Assembly (NCBI GenBank): GCA_019054805.1 | Contig: JAHQIY010000014.1 | Span: 2,232,001 to 2,296,000, forward strand | Direction of reading: 5' to 3' | Length of the DNA: 64,000 nt | From: Brachionus manjavacas | Lineage: Eukaryota; Rotifera; Eurotatoria; Ploima; Brachionidae | Shown here: piece by piece, positions 21,939 through 35,184 of the stretch | How positions within the stretch are numbered: position 1 is the stretch's first letter | Layout: every line of letters starts with the position of its first letter | Notes under the pieces: generated by a model | Told to the model about the DNA's origin: nothing | Seen by the model: only the letters and a program-made list of their open reading frames with translations | Database searches by the model: none | Position numbers and translations under genes: made by a program

Positions 21939-24900
21939 ATGGATAATCCAGAAATAAAGGCACTTCTAAAATCGGCCAAGGAGGCCATTAAGAACAAAGA
22001 TGCCAAAGAAGCACTCAAACTTTGCAAAGTAATCTGGCATAAATTAAAATTTTATTTCTTAAAATAAAAATTCAAATTGAACAGTCAGTAATTGACAGAG
22101 ATAAAGAAAACTATTTAGGTTGGGTGATGACTGGCGCTGCTGCGAATGAGCTCAACAACAAAGATCAGTCATTAGCAGCTTATCAGAGAGCTATTCAGAT
22201 TTCGTCAAATCTAGCGCCAGCTTGGCAAGGTCTTGCTCAACTTTATGAAAAAACTAATTCCCAATCTGAACTAATAAGTGTGTACAGTGAACTGAGAAAA
22301 TTCTTTTGCAAGTAAAATTTTTACCATGGTTGACAATTACATCAAATTAAAAGCATTATATTAAAGTGATGCAGTTAAATTTTTTGAAATATCTAATAAG
22401 TATGCCAATTGTTTGTTATCTCAGGCAAAGACTAAGGAAGCTATTGCTGTTCTCTATGAGCTTATTAAGAATCAAAACACTAATAAAAACTATGGACCTT
22501 TGATCGAAAATTTGGCTCGTCTTCTTGCACTCTCTGATGAACAAGTATTTGAAAAAAGTATTCTAAACTCAATTACTAGTAAACTGCTTTCTAGACAAGT
22601 GACGTCTATTTTGATGTCATTGGCATAATTGACAGGAATTCGGAAATAAAAATTGAAAATGAATATTTGGAAAAGATAAATGAAAACGCTTTGAAATCCA
22701 TGATAAAAGTAAAAAAGTCTTAAATTAAAAATTTATTAATATAAAATGATATGTATTAGGCTCATGAATCATGGAAAACTATTCTGGATCATTTGTTTGA
22801 TTTGCTTGAAAAATATTGTGCCCATAACGAGTTTGGATTGAATACGCTGTTTGAAATTTACACCGAAGCGTTGATTAGTGGCATTGAAATTGAGCAAAAA
22901 TATTTGATTAAAATTAAGAATTTACTCGAAGATGAAACAAGCGAATTGGACTCTTTACGGCAATACCGGATGCTTATCAATGCAGTAAATATGCTGTCCA
23001 TTCTTGACCAGAATAATATTGGTGAATTCAAAAAAATTCTTGATCAAGGTAAACAAACAATTTTGAAACAGATTTTTTACTTTTTAATAATTTAAATTTT
23101 AAGTTAAAGAACAAATGATTAAGTCAAATAAATTGCTTTTACTGTTTTTGGAAAATAATTATTATTTTTTTACATGCAATCATGAGCAAACCATCAAGAC
23201 AGCTCAAGAGGGTGAATCTTTTTTTTTTACTTTAATTTCTAAGAAAAAATGCGAAACTAAACATTTGAAAACGTTTATTCTCACTCAAGTTGTCTGAGAA
23301 TAACTAAAATAATGTATACTCAAGATAACTTTGACTTTTGTTATTTATTTGTTTTCTGTACCGAGCAAAAGCTCCTTCAGATTAAAAAAAAAAAAAATAT
23401 CAAAATAAAATAAAGTTAAATAAGATAGAATAAAAATTTAAAAAAATAAAATGTAATAAAATGGTTTAAAATTCACTATTCTGTTTCCATAAATTTTTAA
23501 GTTTAGATCATCACTCTCTTTTTTATATCTAGAAAAGACTACTGAACACGACTTTTCTACTGATATCTTCATTTTCCATTTAATAAGCCATTGTTCTAGT
23601 TCGTTGGTGTATTTATTTATCTTATTTTCAAGGTTCCCTTTTTTGTTATAAATGAAGAATGTAACTAGATCATCTGCGAAAATCAGAGAGTATTCATTAT
23701 TTGTTTTGTTTCTTTTGGGGATGTCATTAATATATATACTAAATAAAAGGGGACTAATTACTGAGCCTTGAGGAACACCTGCAGTTATTTGATATTCTTC
23801 GCTTAGGTGATCATTCACATTTACCTTGAATCTCCTAGAATCTAAAAAGGACCTAATCCAGTTAGTCAAGTAATGAGGTGGATTCAATTTAATCAATTTA
23901 AAAAGTAAACCTTCATGCCAAACCCTATCAAAGGCTTTAGAAATATCAAAAAAAAGGCCACAAACTCTTTTTTTTCTATTAAATGATTCCAAAATTTTTT
24001 TGATTAAAAAGAAAATATTATCTGATGTTCGCCGGTGTTTTCTAAATCCAGACTGCTCCTGGATAAGGAGTGAATTTTGTTCCATAAAATTGTATAATCT
24101 TGAGTATACTATTCTTTCCAGTAACTTTCCTAGACAACTCGTTATGCTAATTAGTCTATAATTTAAAGGGTTTTGTACAGTAGAGGCCTTTTTTTGAATC
24201 ATAGTAATGTTCGAAGTTTTCCACGCTTTCGGGACTTTACCTTCTCTAAGAGATAAATTAAAAAGTTCTAAGATTTCAATTAATGAATTTCTTGGTAAAT
24301 TTTTTAGCATCAAATTATGAGTTTGGTCAGGTCCTGATGCCGCTTCATTTTTAGATCTTTTTACAGCAATAATTAATTCATCTAAGCAAATTAGATCATT
24401 AAAATTAGACTGATCATAATTTCTTAAGAATTCAGAGTTAGAATAAAGTATTTCGAAATCTTTATCAAGATCTATTAACATAGTTAAACTTTAACTATGT
24501 CAAAGTAGTATGTTAGTTAATTCAATTTTCATTTTTTAAAGAATTTTATATAAGCCCTAACAATTGTTGATAGTTTTTAAATGTGTTCACTATTTATTAC
24601 ATGTCACTAAAATTGGATTTTTTAATTTTTTTTAAAACAGTTCTCAATTTTGAATAACATGTAACTCAATTTGGATGATTACGTTAATTCTATGAGAAAT
24701 TTAAAAAAATCATTTTAAAAATTCATTTGTCGTATCTGACTAAGATTTAAGCTAATGCTCATTATTATTAAATAAAAAGTTAATTTTAAAACATTTAGTA
24801 AAAATTCTGTCTTTTTTGTTCTTTTAATTTTAATTTTTTTTATGTCCAATATATTCAATTAAGGAAAAAGCGTATAACGCAAAATATTCACAAATTGTTT

Positions 24901-27900
24901 ATTTTATTAAATAAGGTTCTTTTTTTTCACAAAGATGTTTTGAAACATTAAACAAAAAACCTTAAATAATTGATATTCCTCCTTACTATTTAACTAAAGC
25001 ACCTCTTGCTTTCGACTTAACTTACGACTTGTTTAGCCTTCTATTCAATCGCTACACGTATGCGCCTTGAAGGTATTGTTACAAACTTTAAGTTTACCGC
25101 TAAAGCTATAATATGGTAACAATAATAATTTTTCATATAATAGGAACAACAACGTATTTCTTCTTTTTTCATTACTCTTTTACCATTCATCAAAATCGAA
25201 AAAAAAAAATCTTGAACTGTTTATTATAATTTACAAAAATATCAAAATCCAATCCTCCAATATTCTTATAATTTCAATTAATAAAATCTAAATTAATCAT
25301 ATCTTTAAGATTAAATACTTTGGACCGAAATTAAAAACTTTAATCTGATGAAAAAAATATTTACAAAATATTTAAAGCAAAGAAAAAAGTCTTAAAAAAT
25401 GTAATGGTCAAATCGAACACTTTTTTAAATCAAAAACTAAATATTTTAGCAGTGCTGGTAAATAATAGCCAAAAAAAGCTTTAAATGTTTCTTTAAAATA
25501 CAAATTTTAGTGTTTTATTTATTTATTTAAATAAGAAAGTCGCAACTAGGGCGATTTTGGGAGTTGGAGCGTCAATCATGGACCTCCAGTACTCTTATTG
25601 AAATTACTAGTATATTTACAATTGAACAAAAGTAATAATAAAATTTGTCTAATAAAATACAAATAAAAAAAAAATAATACAATAAACAAAAAAATTTCCT
25701 TTTTTTTTCTTTTTTTTTTCTTTTTTAGCTATTGATTAGTACTCGATGCATTGCAACTGATTCAACCTTATTCTTCTATTGTCTCCTTCTGTCTCCAATG
25801 CCTCCATTATATCTATGACTTCACCATCTTTCCTGCAATCCACAATTCTTCTAACTGTTTGTCTGACTATTTCATTTCCATATTTTATCATCTCATAAAT
25901 TGTTTGTCCATTCGTAATCACTGATACTTCGTATAGCAGGCTTTGCTTAATTCTGATATTGTTATCTTTGCTTAATTCGGGATCATGTGCCATTAGCTCA
26001 TCTATTTTTGATTTAGTAAGTTCAAATTCTACCAGTCTTATTAAGAGTTTGACTTATGTATTTACTATAAGCTCATCTACTTTATTTATATTTAGTGCTC
26101 TTAAAAAATGAGTACTTCTAGATAATAATATGAGCTACGACAGATATTAGCCTGTAGAGCAAGGCTAAGAGTCTCGCTATGGTAGCTTAAACGAGTTACA
26201 AAACATTAGTTTAATAGACTTAAAAGAGTTAGTTTTGTTGAATTGCAGTTGATCTGACGTAAAAAAAAAATCGTCTATTTTCTTTTTAAAATTGTCTTTT
26301 GATGTTGCTGCCAATACGTCAGGTGATAATCTATTCCAGTTATCAACTACTCGATTTAAAATGAAATGCTCTCTGTGACTTATCCTAGTGAATTGCTTAA
26401 CCAGTCTATGCTTTTGACCACGAATATTACCAGCAGGACCTTCCGAAAACAATGAACTCATTAGTTTACTCGGATTATGCCAGCCCACTTTGCTATACCC
26501 TTTACTAATCTTAAAATATTCGATCAGATTACCTCTCTCTCCTCACTTTTAGGGTTGTTAGTCCTAGTATTTTAAGCCTTTCTTCATAGGCGAGGTGACA
26601 GATGGACTTGACAAGCTTCGTTGCCCTCGCCTGAACTTTTTCCAAAACCCTTAAAGAAATTGAAAATGTCCTTCTTTGTATAGGGACACCAGGCTGCAAT
26701 CGCGTATTCCAGGTGAGGTCTAACAAACGCAACATAAAGTTTCTTAAAATTGCTTGCTGTCCAACAATTAAAAGTTCGACTCAACTGTCCCAATACCATA
26801 GAGGCTCTATTAGCTGCTTGTGTTACTTGGTTATTCCACGTAGTTCATAGTTCTTTTTCTTAATCTAAATATTCCCTTTATCAACTTTGATTCCAACGTT
26901 TGTATCTTCTTAGTGATTTAGTCACACATTATTTCAGCTTTGGGTAAAAAAATCACTAAAATTATTTTTCTCTTTAAAAGGACTCATTTCATTACATCAG
27001 ATTAAAATCAAGGATGTTCAAGATTTTTTCTCGATTAGATTCAATTATAACATTGCTCTTATGAATTTTATGTATCATGAATTCGATTTAGCGATTGAAC
27101 GATTTAAAAAGGTAAATTGTAACAAAAAATATATCAAAAACTTAATTTTTCTTTATTAGCTTAAACAACACCGATTAGATGATAGTTTTTTGAATGAATT
27201 GAACAGATTTATGCTAGAGAGCTATGTTAAGACATATAAAAAAGAGCTTGGTATCGAAATTTTAAGAAACGAAATCGACAAGTCAAGCTTTACTTATGAG
27301 TTGTGTGAATTGATAATAAAATATGAAAATCAAGAATTTATGACATCTCTAGAAATGTTTGTTTAATTTAGTTTATTTAAATTTCAAGTAAAATTTTTCG
27401 CTAGAGCAAAGCATTTGTGCAATTTGAACCCGGAAAATCATGACTGTCAAATTCTTCTAGCCAAAACTTGCTACAATTTGCTGCTCAACCGAAATGAAAA
27501 ACTCGAATATGAAGAAATAAAGACCCTTTGCTTTCAGTCAAATATCAAAGCTATTAAATTGAGTCCATATAAATGGGAATCAATATACCAGCTGGGCATT
27601 TATTACAAATATTTGGTCAAAGATTACAAAAAGGCTTTGAAATGCTTTCAAAAAACCTATGAGCTTTGTTTGGACTTGAGTCTTTGTGGTCTTGAGCTGG
27701 TCGACACATTGCTTTATGAAAAAAATGATGTAATATTAAAGATTAAAAAAAAAGATGTTAAATTATAAAATTTAAAGGAAATTGCGTTTAATTTTCTAAA
27801 AAAAGCCCTTGAAGAAATTGATAACTGTAAATGGGCGTCGTTAAGACTTGGTGTCATTTATCTTAAAAAAGGTGAATCAAATGAGGCTATTCGGCTCTTT

Positions 27901-30900
27901 TACAATGTTATCCGCAACAATCCAGATGACTAGTACATTTAAATTATCTTTTTAAATTATTTTCTCATTTTGTTTAGTAATATGTGGGAGTGTTTAGCTG
28001 ATGCTTATTTAAATCGAGGTTCACTGACAGCAGCTCTTAAATCATTCAACAAAGTCATTGAATTAAATCCGGACTCATCATATGCTTATTATCAGTAAGA
28101 ATTTATTATTTTAATGCGCAATATCGGTATTTTAAATTTTAGAACAAAAAAAAAGTAGAAATAATTTTCTACTAAAAGCCTGAAGAAAGTTCTGTGAATT
28201 TTAAATATATCATTTGAAATATTGAATTTATCACCTGTGTCTAGCTTCTGCAATAGTATGCAAATTAAATCTAAATAAAATTTGATATAGATGCTTTTTT
28301 TTCAATTCTTGTAGAGGCTAATTTAGGTGATACCATTTTCAGAACCACTTTTGAGCTTTTAGAAAAAAGTTGTTTTTTTTTTTTTTAATTTTTTTTGTTT
28401 TTATTATGTTTGTAAATTTAAAATGTTGAATAATAAACAAAAAATATTTTTTTTCCTTTAGAATTGCTCGTATCAAACAAACGCTAAATTTGTATGAACA
28501 AGCTAGAATCGATTATTTTGCAGTTTTGAATAGAATTCCCAATGATGTGCCCACTTTTAAAGGACTTGGCGAGACTTATTTTCTAATGGCAAAAGAGAAT
28601 GTCAAAAATTCAACAGATAATAGATATTTGGAATACATTGAAATGAGCATTAAATATTTGACAAAGGCTATTTGTATGAGAAAAGATCTATGCTGTGTGT
28701 GGAAAATTCTCGGCGATTGCTGTAACATGGTACGATTTTATCCAAAAAATGATCCTATGTAAAAAAAAATTTAAATTTATTTTTTTAATTTATAATCAAA
28801 ATTATTTTCCATAGTATTCAGATTCCCACTTGTATTCTGAAAAAAAAATTCAGCATTCCAGATACCGAAACAACCCTAGTCAATAATCAGGAATTATTCA
28901 AGCTTGCCGAAGAGTAATCTAAATTTTCTCCACTTTTCTTGATATTTTTCAAATATATTTAAAATTAAAGGAGTTATATGATTTGTTGTAAGCTTAGACC
29001 AGATTGTGGTTCATACTACTACGATCTATCACTATCTTATCTATTCCAGTACAAATCACTGTCAATGAACATTCAAAGCATGAGCGAAAAAGCCAATTTG
29101 ACTCTGCTAGTTAACAAATCTAAAGAGTGTTTGATAACAGCAGTCAATTTAGATCCCTCAAATCATTTATTTTGGAACAATCTGGGAATTTTATATGCAT
29201 TTACAGGTAGTTTAATTCGAATATTTTATTTAAAACTTTTAAAAAAAAGTCAATTAATGTTCAATTAATTTTTAAGAAATAAACAAGCCACATTTAGCAC
29301 AGCATTGTTTTTTAAAATCTCTTAAAATCGATGAGTCTGACGCAGTAACGTGGACAAACCTGGGAGTTTTTTATTTGCTCGTCGACGAGAACAAAAAAGC
29401 TCATGAATGCTTTAAGAAATCGCAGGCTCTTGATCCAGAATATGGAGTTGCATGGATAGGTCAGGCTTTTATAGCCGAAACAGTTAACATGGAAGAATGC
29501 ATTGACTTGTATCGGCATGCAGTTGAACTTGGTTTGCATGTAAGTAAAATAGATGGCGCTTTATTTAAATTTAGAAAAAAATTATTATTGAAAATTAAAA
29601 TATTTAAAAGTTTAAAAATATTTTAGCAAAAAGTTACTTTTTCTAAAACCTAAGCAAAGAGCTTAAATAATGGAAAAATATCTTACTAAATTAGTGCAAA
29701 ATAATATTTACTTAATTTAAATCGAGGTGATGATTATAAGTTCAGTTCTGCTTCTGAAACAAAATGAAGCCAATTCCAAACTTGCTGACTCGATTTAAAA
29801 AAAAAATAATTTTTAAATTTTCTAAAATTACTAGACAGAAGCGTTCTACGGCTACGCTAGAATAGTATGCAAAATATCAAATGATCCCGCTCTTAAAAAT
29901 GATACAATTTACAAAGATTACATTCAATTCTTGAATGCTATACCACTTTCTTCCGACTGTTTGATTAAATATTGTGGTAGATAAATTTAAAAATCCCCAA
30001 AATAAATTTTTATCAATGAATTTAAACTAGACCGAGTGGTGAACAACGTGGATGCTTTTTTTCTAAGCGGTGTTTTGCTTGAAAAACTTCATCTTCCTTT
30101 GACATCAATGAAATATTATGAAAAGTTTCTTTTAAATTTCTATTCTAATCTATTTACATGAAAATTAAAACAGGGTTTTTGAATTGATTGATGATGATGA
30201 TGAAAGTGAAGTTTGTTTGCAGAGTAGACGTGGGTATGCCAGACTTTTGAGCTCACAGAAGCAATACGAAGCTGCTTTCAACCAATATAAACAAATTGAT
30301 GTAAAGAATTCTGTTGAAGACATATTTTCTTTGGCAAAATTTTTTTATAATATGGGAAAATATCAAAAATGTGCTCAAAGTAAGTCAACTCAATTAATTC
30401 CGTTTAAAAAAAATTTAAAATAATTTTTTAGTCTTTGAGAGTGCATTAAATGTTTGCAATGAAAACGAAAAGTCTATAGTTTACACTGCCATGGGCATGG
30501 CCATATCAAAATATAATATTCAAGAAGCAATAAGCTGTTTTTTCAAAAGGTTTTTTAATAAAATAATATATAAAATTTTATTTTTCTTTCTTAGCTTTCA
30601 GTGTAAAGTTAAATGCATTCAATCACTTTTTGCTTTATGCTCAATTGGTTTGCTTAAAAGTGATAAAGCATTGATAAGCGCAGTTTTTAAGGAACTGGAC
30701 ACCATTAGTGATCTAAAATACAGATTTGATATTCTAAAGCTAAAATCAGTCTACTATTGCTTAGAAGTAATTTTTTTTTTTAATTTAATTTTTGATTTTC
30801 TAAAACCTCTTCTTTTACAGAAAGATTTTGATAAAGCGATTAGGTGGGTATCCAAGTATGTTCATGAGTACCCAGCTGAAACTCGAGGTTGGATAGAACT

Positions 30901-31264
30901 TTGCTTGTGTTTAAAACGGAGCAAAAATTACGATCTGGCTTTATTGATTGGAAAAATTATATTTGCCACAAGCTCTCAGGCTAATTTAGTAAAAAACATT
31001 AAAAAATCACTTGATGTTTGAATTATTTATTTTTTGTTAAAGGTATTCTATGAATGTGTTCAATATTTATTGCTTCAAAAGCTAATACAAAACAGGTTTA
31101 AAGATCCATCAGGATATTTGTTAAAAATGTTTCAAAAAACACTACACATGTTTCCAGACAACATGACGAGTTGGAGCTCTTTTTCCAAATTTTTAAAAAA
31201 TTATGATGAAAAAGATGGCGAATTTAGAATTGTTGCAATAGAATTGGAAAAGATTGTCACTTGA
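21939..31264 (+). CDS. TTC37: SKI3/TTC37, scaffold of the Ski complex
   Basis: TPR-repeat scaffold of the cytoplasmic Ski complex, which holds the SKI2 helicase and WD40 subunit and feeds RNA to the exosome for 3'-5' decay. The N-terminus (IKALLKSAKEAIKNKDAKEA, then APAWQGLAQLYEKTNS) matches the family closely. I join 21 exons: 21939-22028, 22085-22311, 22367-22544, 22595-22708, 22760-23048, 26981-27111, 27160-27356, 27405-27729, 27778-27932, 27978-28094, 28462-28758, 28815-28913, 28971-29206, 29277-29539, 29835-29976, 30031-30124, 30174-30379, 30432-30549, 30595-30766, 30821-31015, 31043-31264. Every phase matches and gives 1,288 aa, shorter than the human protein (about 1,560). TPR units are visible throughout (WNNLGILYAFTG, WTNLGVFYLLVDENKKAHEC, VAWIGQAFIAE). 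Most introns are 45-70 bp; intron 5 is 3.9 kb and holds two LINE remnants. Confidence 0.93.
23330..24500 (-). mobile_element. Jockey-like LINE remnant (family A) in SKI3 intron 5
   Basis: A 347-codon open frame covers the reverse transcriptase: NEAASGPDQTHNLMLKNLP, WKTSNITMIQKKAS, QSGFRKHRRTSDNIFFLI, FFDISKAFDRVWHEGLL, AGVPQGSVISPLLFSIYIND and the catalytic FADD. The endonuclease is missing at the 5' side. After KIYGNRIVNF the frame stops and the sequence jumps almost straight to the 3' end, so about 550 bp present in the copy at 50.7-51.3 kb are deleted. The 3' end carries the family hairpin (23363-23374) and an AAATAAATAA tail. It lies antisense to SKI3 in its longest intron. Confidence 0.9.
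25505..26870 (-). mobile_element. CR1-like LINE remnant (family B) in SKI3 intron 5
   Basis: Minus-strand frames read VLGQLSRTFNC, FKKLYVAFVRPHLEYAIAAW and CPYTKKDIF, then, shifted, VLEKVQARATKLVKSI and YEERLKILGLTTLKVRRER, then ISHREHFILNRVVDNWNRLS. This is the usual C-terminal part of CR1/L2-type reverse-transcriptase ORFs. There are at least two frameshifts and no palm domain. The 3' terminus at about 25,505 ends in an (ATAA)n-type tail preceded by a conserved-looking GC-richer segment (25,541-25,600). Confidence 0.8.
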
Positions 31265-33499
31265 AAATTTGTTATCACATTTAAATTTGAATAAATATCT
31301 CTGATCATAACTTAAAAATTATTTAAAATTTTGGGATAAATTGAAAAATTAACATCAACTTCGAGAATTCTTAGTGTATACTTTTGACCTCTTTTAAAAA
31401 ATATTTTAAATAATATTTTTTTAATTATTTCAAAATACAACATGAATTCTTGTTTGACAAATTTTTTGAAAGCTTTTTTCATTTTTTTTTAATTAACTAA
31501 TTGCTCATTTTATTCTAAAGATTGCATGGATTGAAAATGAGCTTATTCTAAAATTGAAAAAATCTTCTAATGTCTTTTTTATCTTTTTTTATTAAAGAGA
31601 AGTGTTGTTAAATTTAATTATTAACCTAGAATGAGATTTTTTTAATTTTTAATATTTAAATTATGAATTTTTTATCTGTATTAGGTAAAAAAAAGGACAA
31701 AAAAGAAAATTTTGCTAAAAAAACAAGCTTAATGTCTATTGTTCATGATTATGTATTTAATAAACCTATTTATTTTCCGGATCTATTAGGATCTAGTGGT
31801 TCGTGTTTATAAAACAAAATAATAAAGAAAAAAATTAAAGAATGAGTGTTTTTATAAATAGCCACTTCTAGCCAACGAATATATAACAAAGAGAAAAAAA
31901 TAACAAAAAATTAAGTTTAAAATCATAATTTCTTCTATATGTAATAAATTTTATGTCTAATAATTTACACAGTGTTAACACTAGCGACTTGCTAAGCGCA
32001 TGAGATCATAGTCGTTTTAGTTGGATAGAGTCGGTTTTGTATTTATTGAGAGAACTAAAACAGGTAAATGAATGTGAGATAGGTAAAAATTGATGTTAAT
32101 CATAAAAAAATTAAAATTAAATTTTTTTTAGGTAATCAATTAAATTGGTCAGAATTCAATCTATCAAATTAAGATTCAATTTTTCATTTTTTTTCTTTTT
32201 TTTTAATTTCACATAATTTGAAATTTGAAAAACAATTAATAAATTTTAAGAATGCTTTTTTTTTAATCTACCATTTTTAGATTTTTAGAAGAATGAGTAA
32301 GGAGGCAATCCTTTAATTTTGGACTAGTCTAATTAGAATCATATAGTTTTAAAGATATTTTAATGAAGATGAGTCACAAATTGGACTATTTTTATTATTT
32401 TTTTATTACTAAAAATATAATTTTGGGGTGATCCCCAGGTTCGTCCGAATGGCTTACGCCTTCGTTTAAACTCAATTATTAAAGACTAAAATAAAATAAA
32501 GTTTATACTGTTTTAAAAATAGAAAGTAATTGAAATTGAATAAAAATAATAAATATTAAAAATAATCCAAAATATACATAGTTTAGAGAGTATAAAAGGT
32601 GAAAATGTTCGAAATTGGTCTTTACAGTTTTATGTACAATTTCTAACAAAATGGACTAGTATGGGTCATATTTGAAAATGGATTAATTGGTGTAAGTTAA
32701 AAAGAAGATGGTGAATTGAGAATTTAAATTATTTCACTAATTTAATTTTTTAAGATATTTTCTCAAGACATTTTTTTAAAAAACTCCTGAATTTTCTCAT
32801 TACATTTCAAGCATTTTTGAAATAAAAATCAATTCGCTGGTGTCTTCAATATTTTAAATGGTCAAATTTTTAATTATCATTTTTTCATGTAATTTTTGTT
32901 TGCTTTTTATTATCTAAATATTTAAAACCCACATGTGTGAAAAAAGTAAAACTTTCATGCATATACTTATGATAACTAACTTTAATATTTGAATATAGTG
33001 CTTTTATAATTGTCTTAATCCATTTTTTAGATTACATACTGTATATTAATTTTTAATAAATTTTAACTTAAAAATAAATTTTAATTAAAAAATTAAGAAA
33101 AGAAAAAATCATTCAAATTCATTGAAATTCATTCATTCAAGTTTTTCTTACAAGAAATTTTGTTTTTCCAGTATGTCACAAAAAGTTAGAATCAAGTTGA
33201 AAAAATAAAAATTTTTAATTTTTTGCAATTAAAAAATTACTATGAGTTTTTTTCAAATAATAGCTTAAAAGTATGACTACCAAAAAATCTGACAAAATAG
33301 AGAAAAAATGGGTAAAAATAAAATAACTGATCAACAGAGATGGCAAATTGCATGTTTTTTGAAAAATCAGACAAAGACTGATAGAGAAATAGCCGAGTTA
33401 ACGAAATATTATTTTTATTTTTATCATTTATTTCAATGAACGCCTTGAAGGCAATGTAAAAAAAAAATTTAAACAAGACCCTTTTTTTTTTTTTTAAAT

Positions 33500-34195
33500 T
33501 AATCCGAAATTATTTAATATGATTTGTGGATTAGTTCTAGGATTTTTCTGTTTTTCTCACTCGATTCTCAAAAAAGGTACCTTGTCGACTTCATCGTTCC
33601 ATCTTTGCTTTCTTCTTTGTTAAGCATATTTTCAAGCTTTCTCTTTTCACTTGCTTGGGCTGCCATATTTCCTATATTTTCTTTTTCTTCTAGGATGTTT
33701 TGCATTTCATTTATAACGGTTTTTTTGCTAGTTCTATTTTCTTTATCTCTTTTTTCTTTTAGGATATTGTTCACTAATGTTTTTGTAAATTTGTTGTTTG
33801 ATATCTCATTATGAAGCACATTTTTCTCTTTACCTTACTCTCTCCATTGGTTCTACATTCAAGTGCGGTCATCAGTTTTGTTGTTCTTGATCTCTTGCAG
33901 AGTCAAAACATTTTCTTCACCAAGTTGCCATCTGTTGTTTTAATTTTTTTTAAGTGAATCTGGTTAAGCTTGATTGCCTCGCATCCATAGGTGAGTATTG
34001 GTCGGCAGAATGCGGGTTTTGATATTTGTTTTTAGCGATGTATTCATAACGCCAATGTTTCCGATGCTGTATACGCTTGAAAAGACAGTCAGGTCTCGAG
34101 GTCACTTTGGTCACACTTTTAATCAATGATGATTTGATAATTAAAAACAAAATTTCTCTATCCATTGATAAATAATTTAAAAAAAAAACTTGCAA
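33500..34195 (-). mobile_element. LINE C-terminal remnant
   Basis: Minus-strand translation gives KTNIKTRFCRPILTYGCEAI, then KMF and KRSRTTKLMTAL in broken frames, and then an 83-codon frame MLHNEISNNKFTKTLVNNIL...TSKKTVINEMQNILEEKENI. The Y-G-CE motif followed by Lys-rich helices is the tail end of a non-LTR reverse-transcriptase ORF. The clade is not clear. Several frame breaks show it is inactive. Confidence 0.55.
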
Positions 34196-34319
34196 TAAAA
34201 AGACAAGTCTATAATAATTAATAAATTGCTACTCAACTAACTCTTATTCATTTGACTGAAAATATTAATCTTCTAATTAATCTTAAATTCTGATGAATAA
34301 ATTACTTAATTAAAAAAAC

Positions 34320-34770
34320 ATACTGCCAACTCTTCCTTTGGCCTTTAACTGCTCGAATGATGGGCGCTGTTTATGATGAACATCCCATAGAAACTTAGGC
34401 GCCAGAGACTTGAAAAGTAAATTGACAGTCTTTTTTGTAAAATATTTGAAAGTGTTCTTGATCCTATATGCCGCTGTCATTGCTTTAGCATCAGCTCGTT
34501 TAGATTGTTCACTTGATTTTAGGTCAACTGACTATTTTACTAAATTGTCAATGTTCTTCTGGAGCTTTATTCTCTCAATTTCTTGTTTCACTGAGTTCAT
34601 GAGCTTTGTGTCATCAGCATTACATATCTCAGGTAAGTCATTTATGTATACTTGGACCCATTGGGATACTTAATTTCCAATGACAACACGTTGCTTCCTG
34701 TGACTGAGAAATGCTCGAACCCAACTGATAATTTTTATTGGTATTCCGTAGGCTCTTAGTTTTACTATTT
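34320..34770 (-). mobile_element. CR1-like LINE remnant
   Basis: Minus-strand reading gives GIPIKIISWVRAFLSHRKQR, then VYINDLPEICNADDTKLMNS, KIQLQKNIDNL, WSVDLK and AYRIKNTFKYF. ADDTKLM is the A/C palm motif of CR1/L2-type reverse transcriptases. It is truncated at both ends and has frame breaks. It sits tail to tail with the previous remnant, so the two may be separate insertions. Confidence 0.65.
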
Positions 34771-35184
34771 ATTTAATTTACAATGTGAAGACTTGAAACC
34801 AAGATAAATTTAAGTTACTTCTGACATTTTTAGTCAGCAGTGTAACACACTCACACACAATTGCATAATTAAAAATTATTCTAATTTATTATCGAGTTTA
34901 ATTAGAGTAGTTAAATGCTAATTCGTGAAATATTTGTTGGTAATTTTTTTTTATTTTGTTGTTTTCAGACGGCATATTTGGTCAGATTTAGTAACTTTAA
35001 AAAAAAAGAAATTTTTTTTTATGTTATTATGATGTATTTTAATGATTTTTTAGGCTAATATTTTAGTCTATGATTTTTTTGTTTTATTGATAATTTTTAT
35101 TTTTTATTTTTATTTAAAAAAAAATATGAATTCTGTTTATTATATAAAATTTTTGAAAATTTAACAGCTGAAGTTCAGATTTAG

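Larger units (their letters stand above)
31265..35184. other. Gene-free interval after SKI3
   Basis: AT-rich. A poly(A) signal AATAAA for SKI3 lies at 31290-31295. From 31,300 to 33,200 I see no gene or clear repeat. From 33,500 to 34,770 there are two LINE remnants (separate entries). From 34,770 to 35,184 nothing is recognisable except the presumed promoter of the next gene. Confidence 0.6.

Noticed and set aside
22545-22630. Apparent frame problem in SKI3 after exon 3
   Set aside because: At first the frame seemed to run into a stop at 22,628. Splicing out 22545-22594 (GTATTT..TTTCTAG) restores the reading, so no frameshift needs to be assumed.
27357-27404. In-frame stop between SKI3 exons 7 and 8
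   Set aside because: The stop lies inside a 48-bp intron (GTTTGT..CGCTAG), after which the TPR frame continues in phase.
32430-32460. GGGTGATCCCCAGGTTCGTCC segment, possible SINE or tRNA-derived head
   Set aside because: Too short, no A-box, and no second copy seen in the window.
33524-33814. 96-codon hydrophobic plus-strand frame
   Set aside because: It is the complement of a Lys/Glu-rich LINE tail frame; the Phe/Leu/Ser content is a strand artefact.
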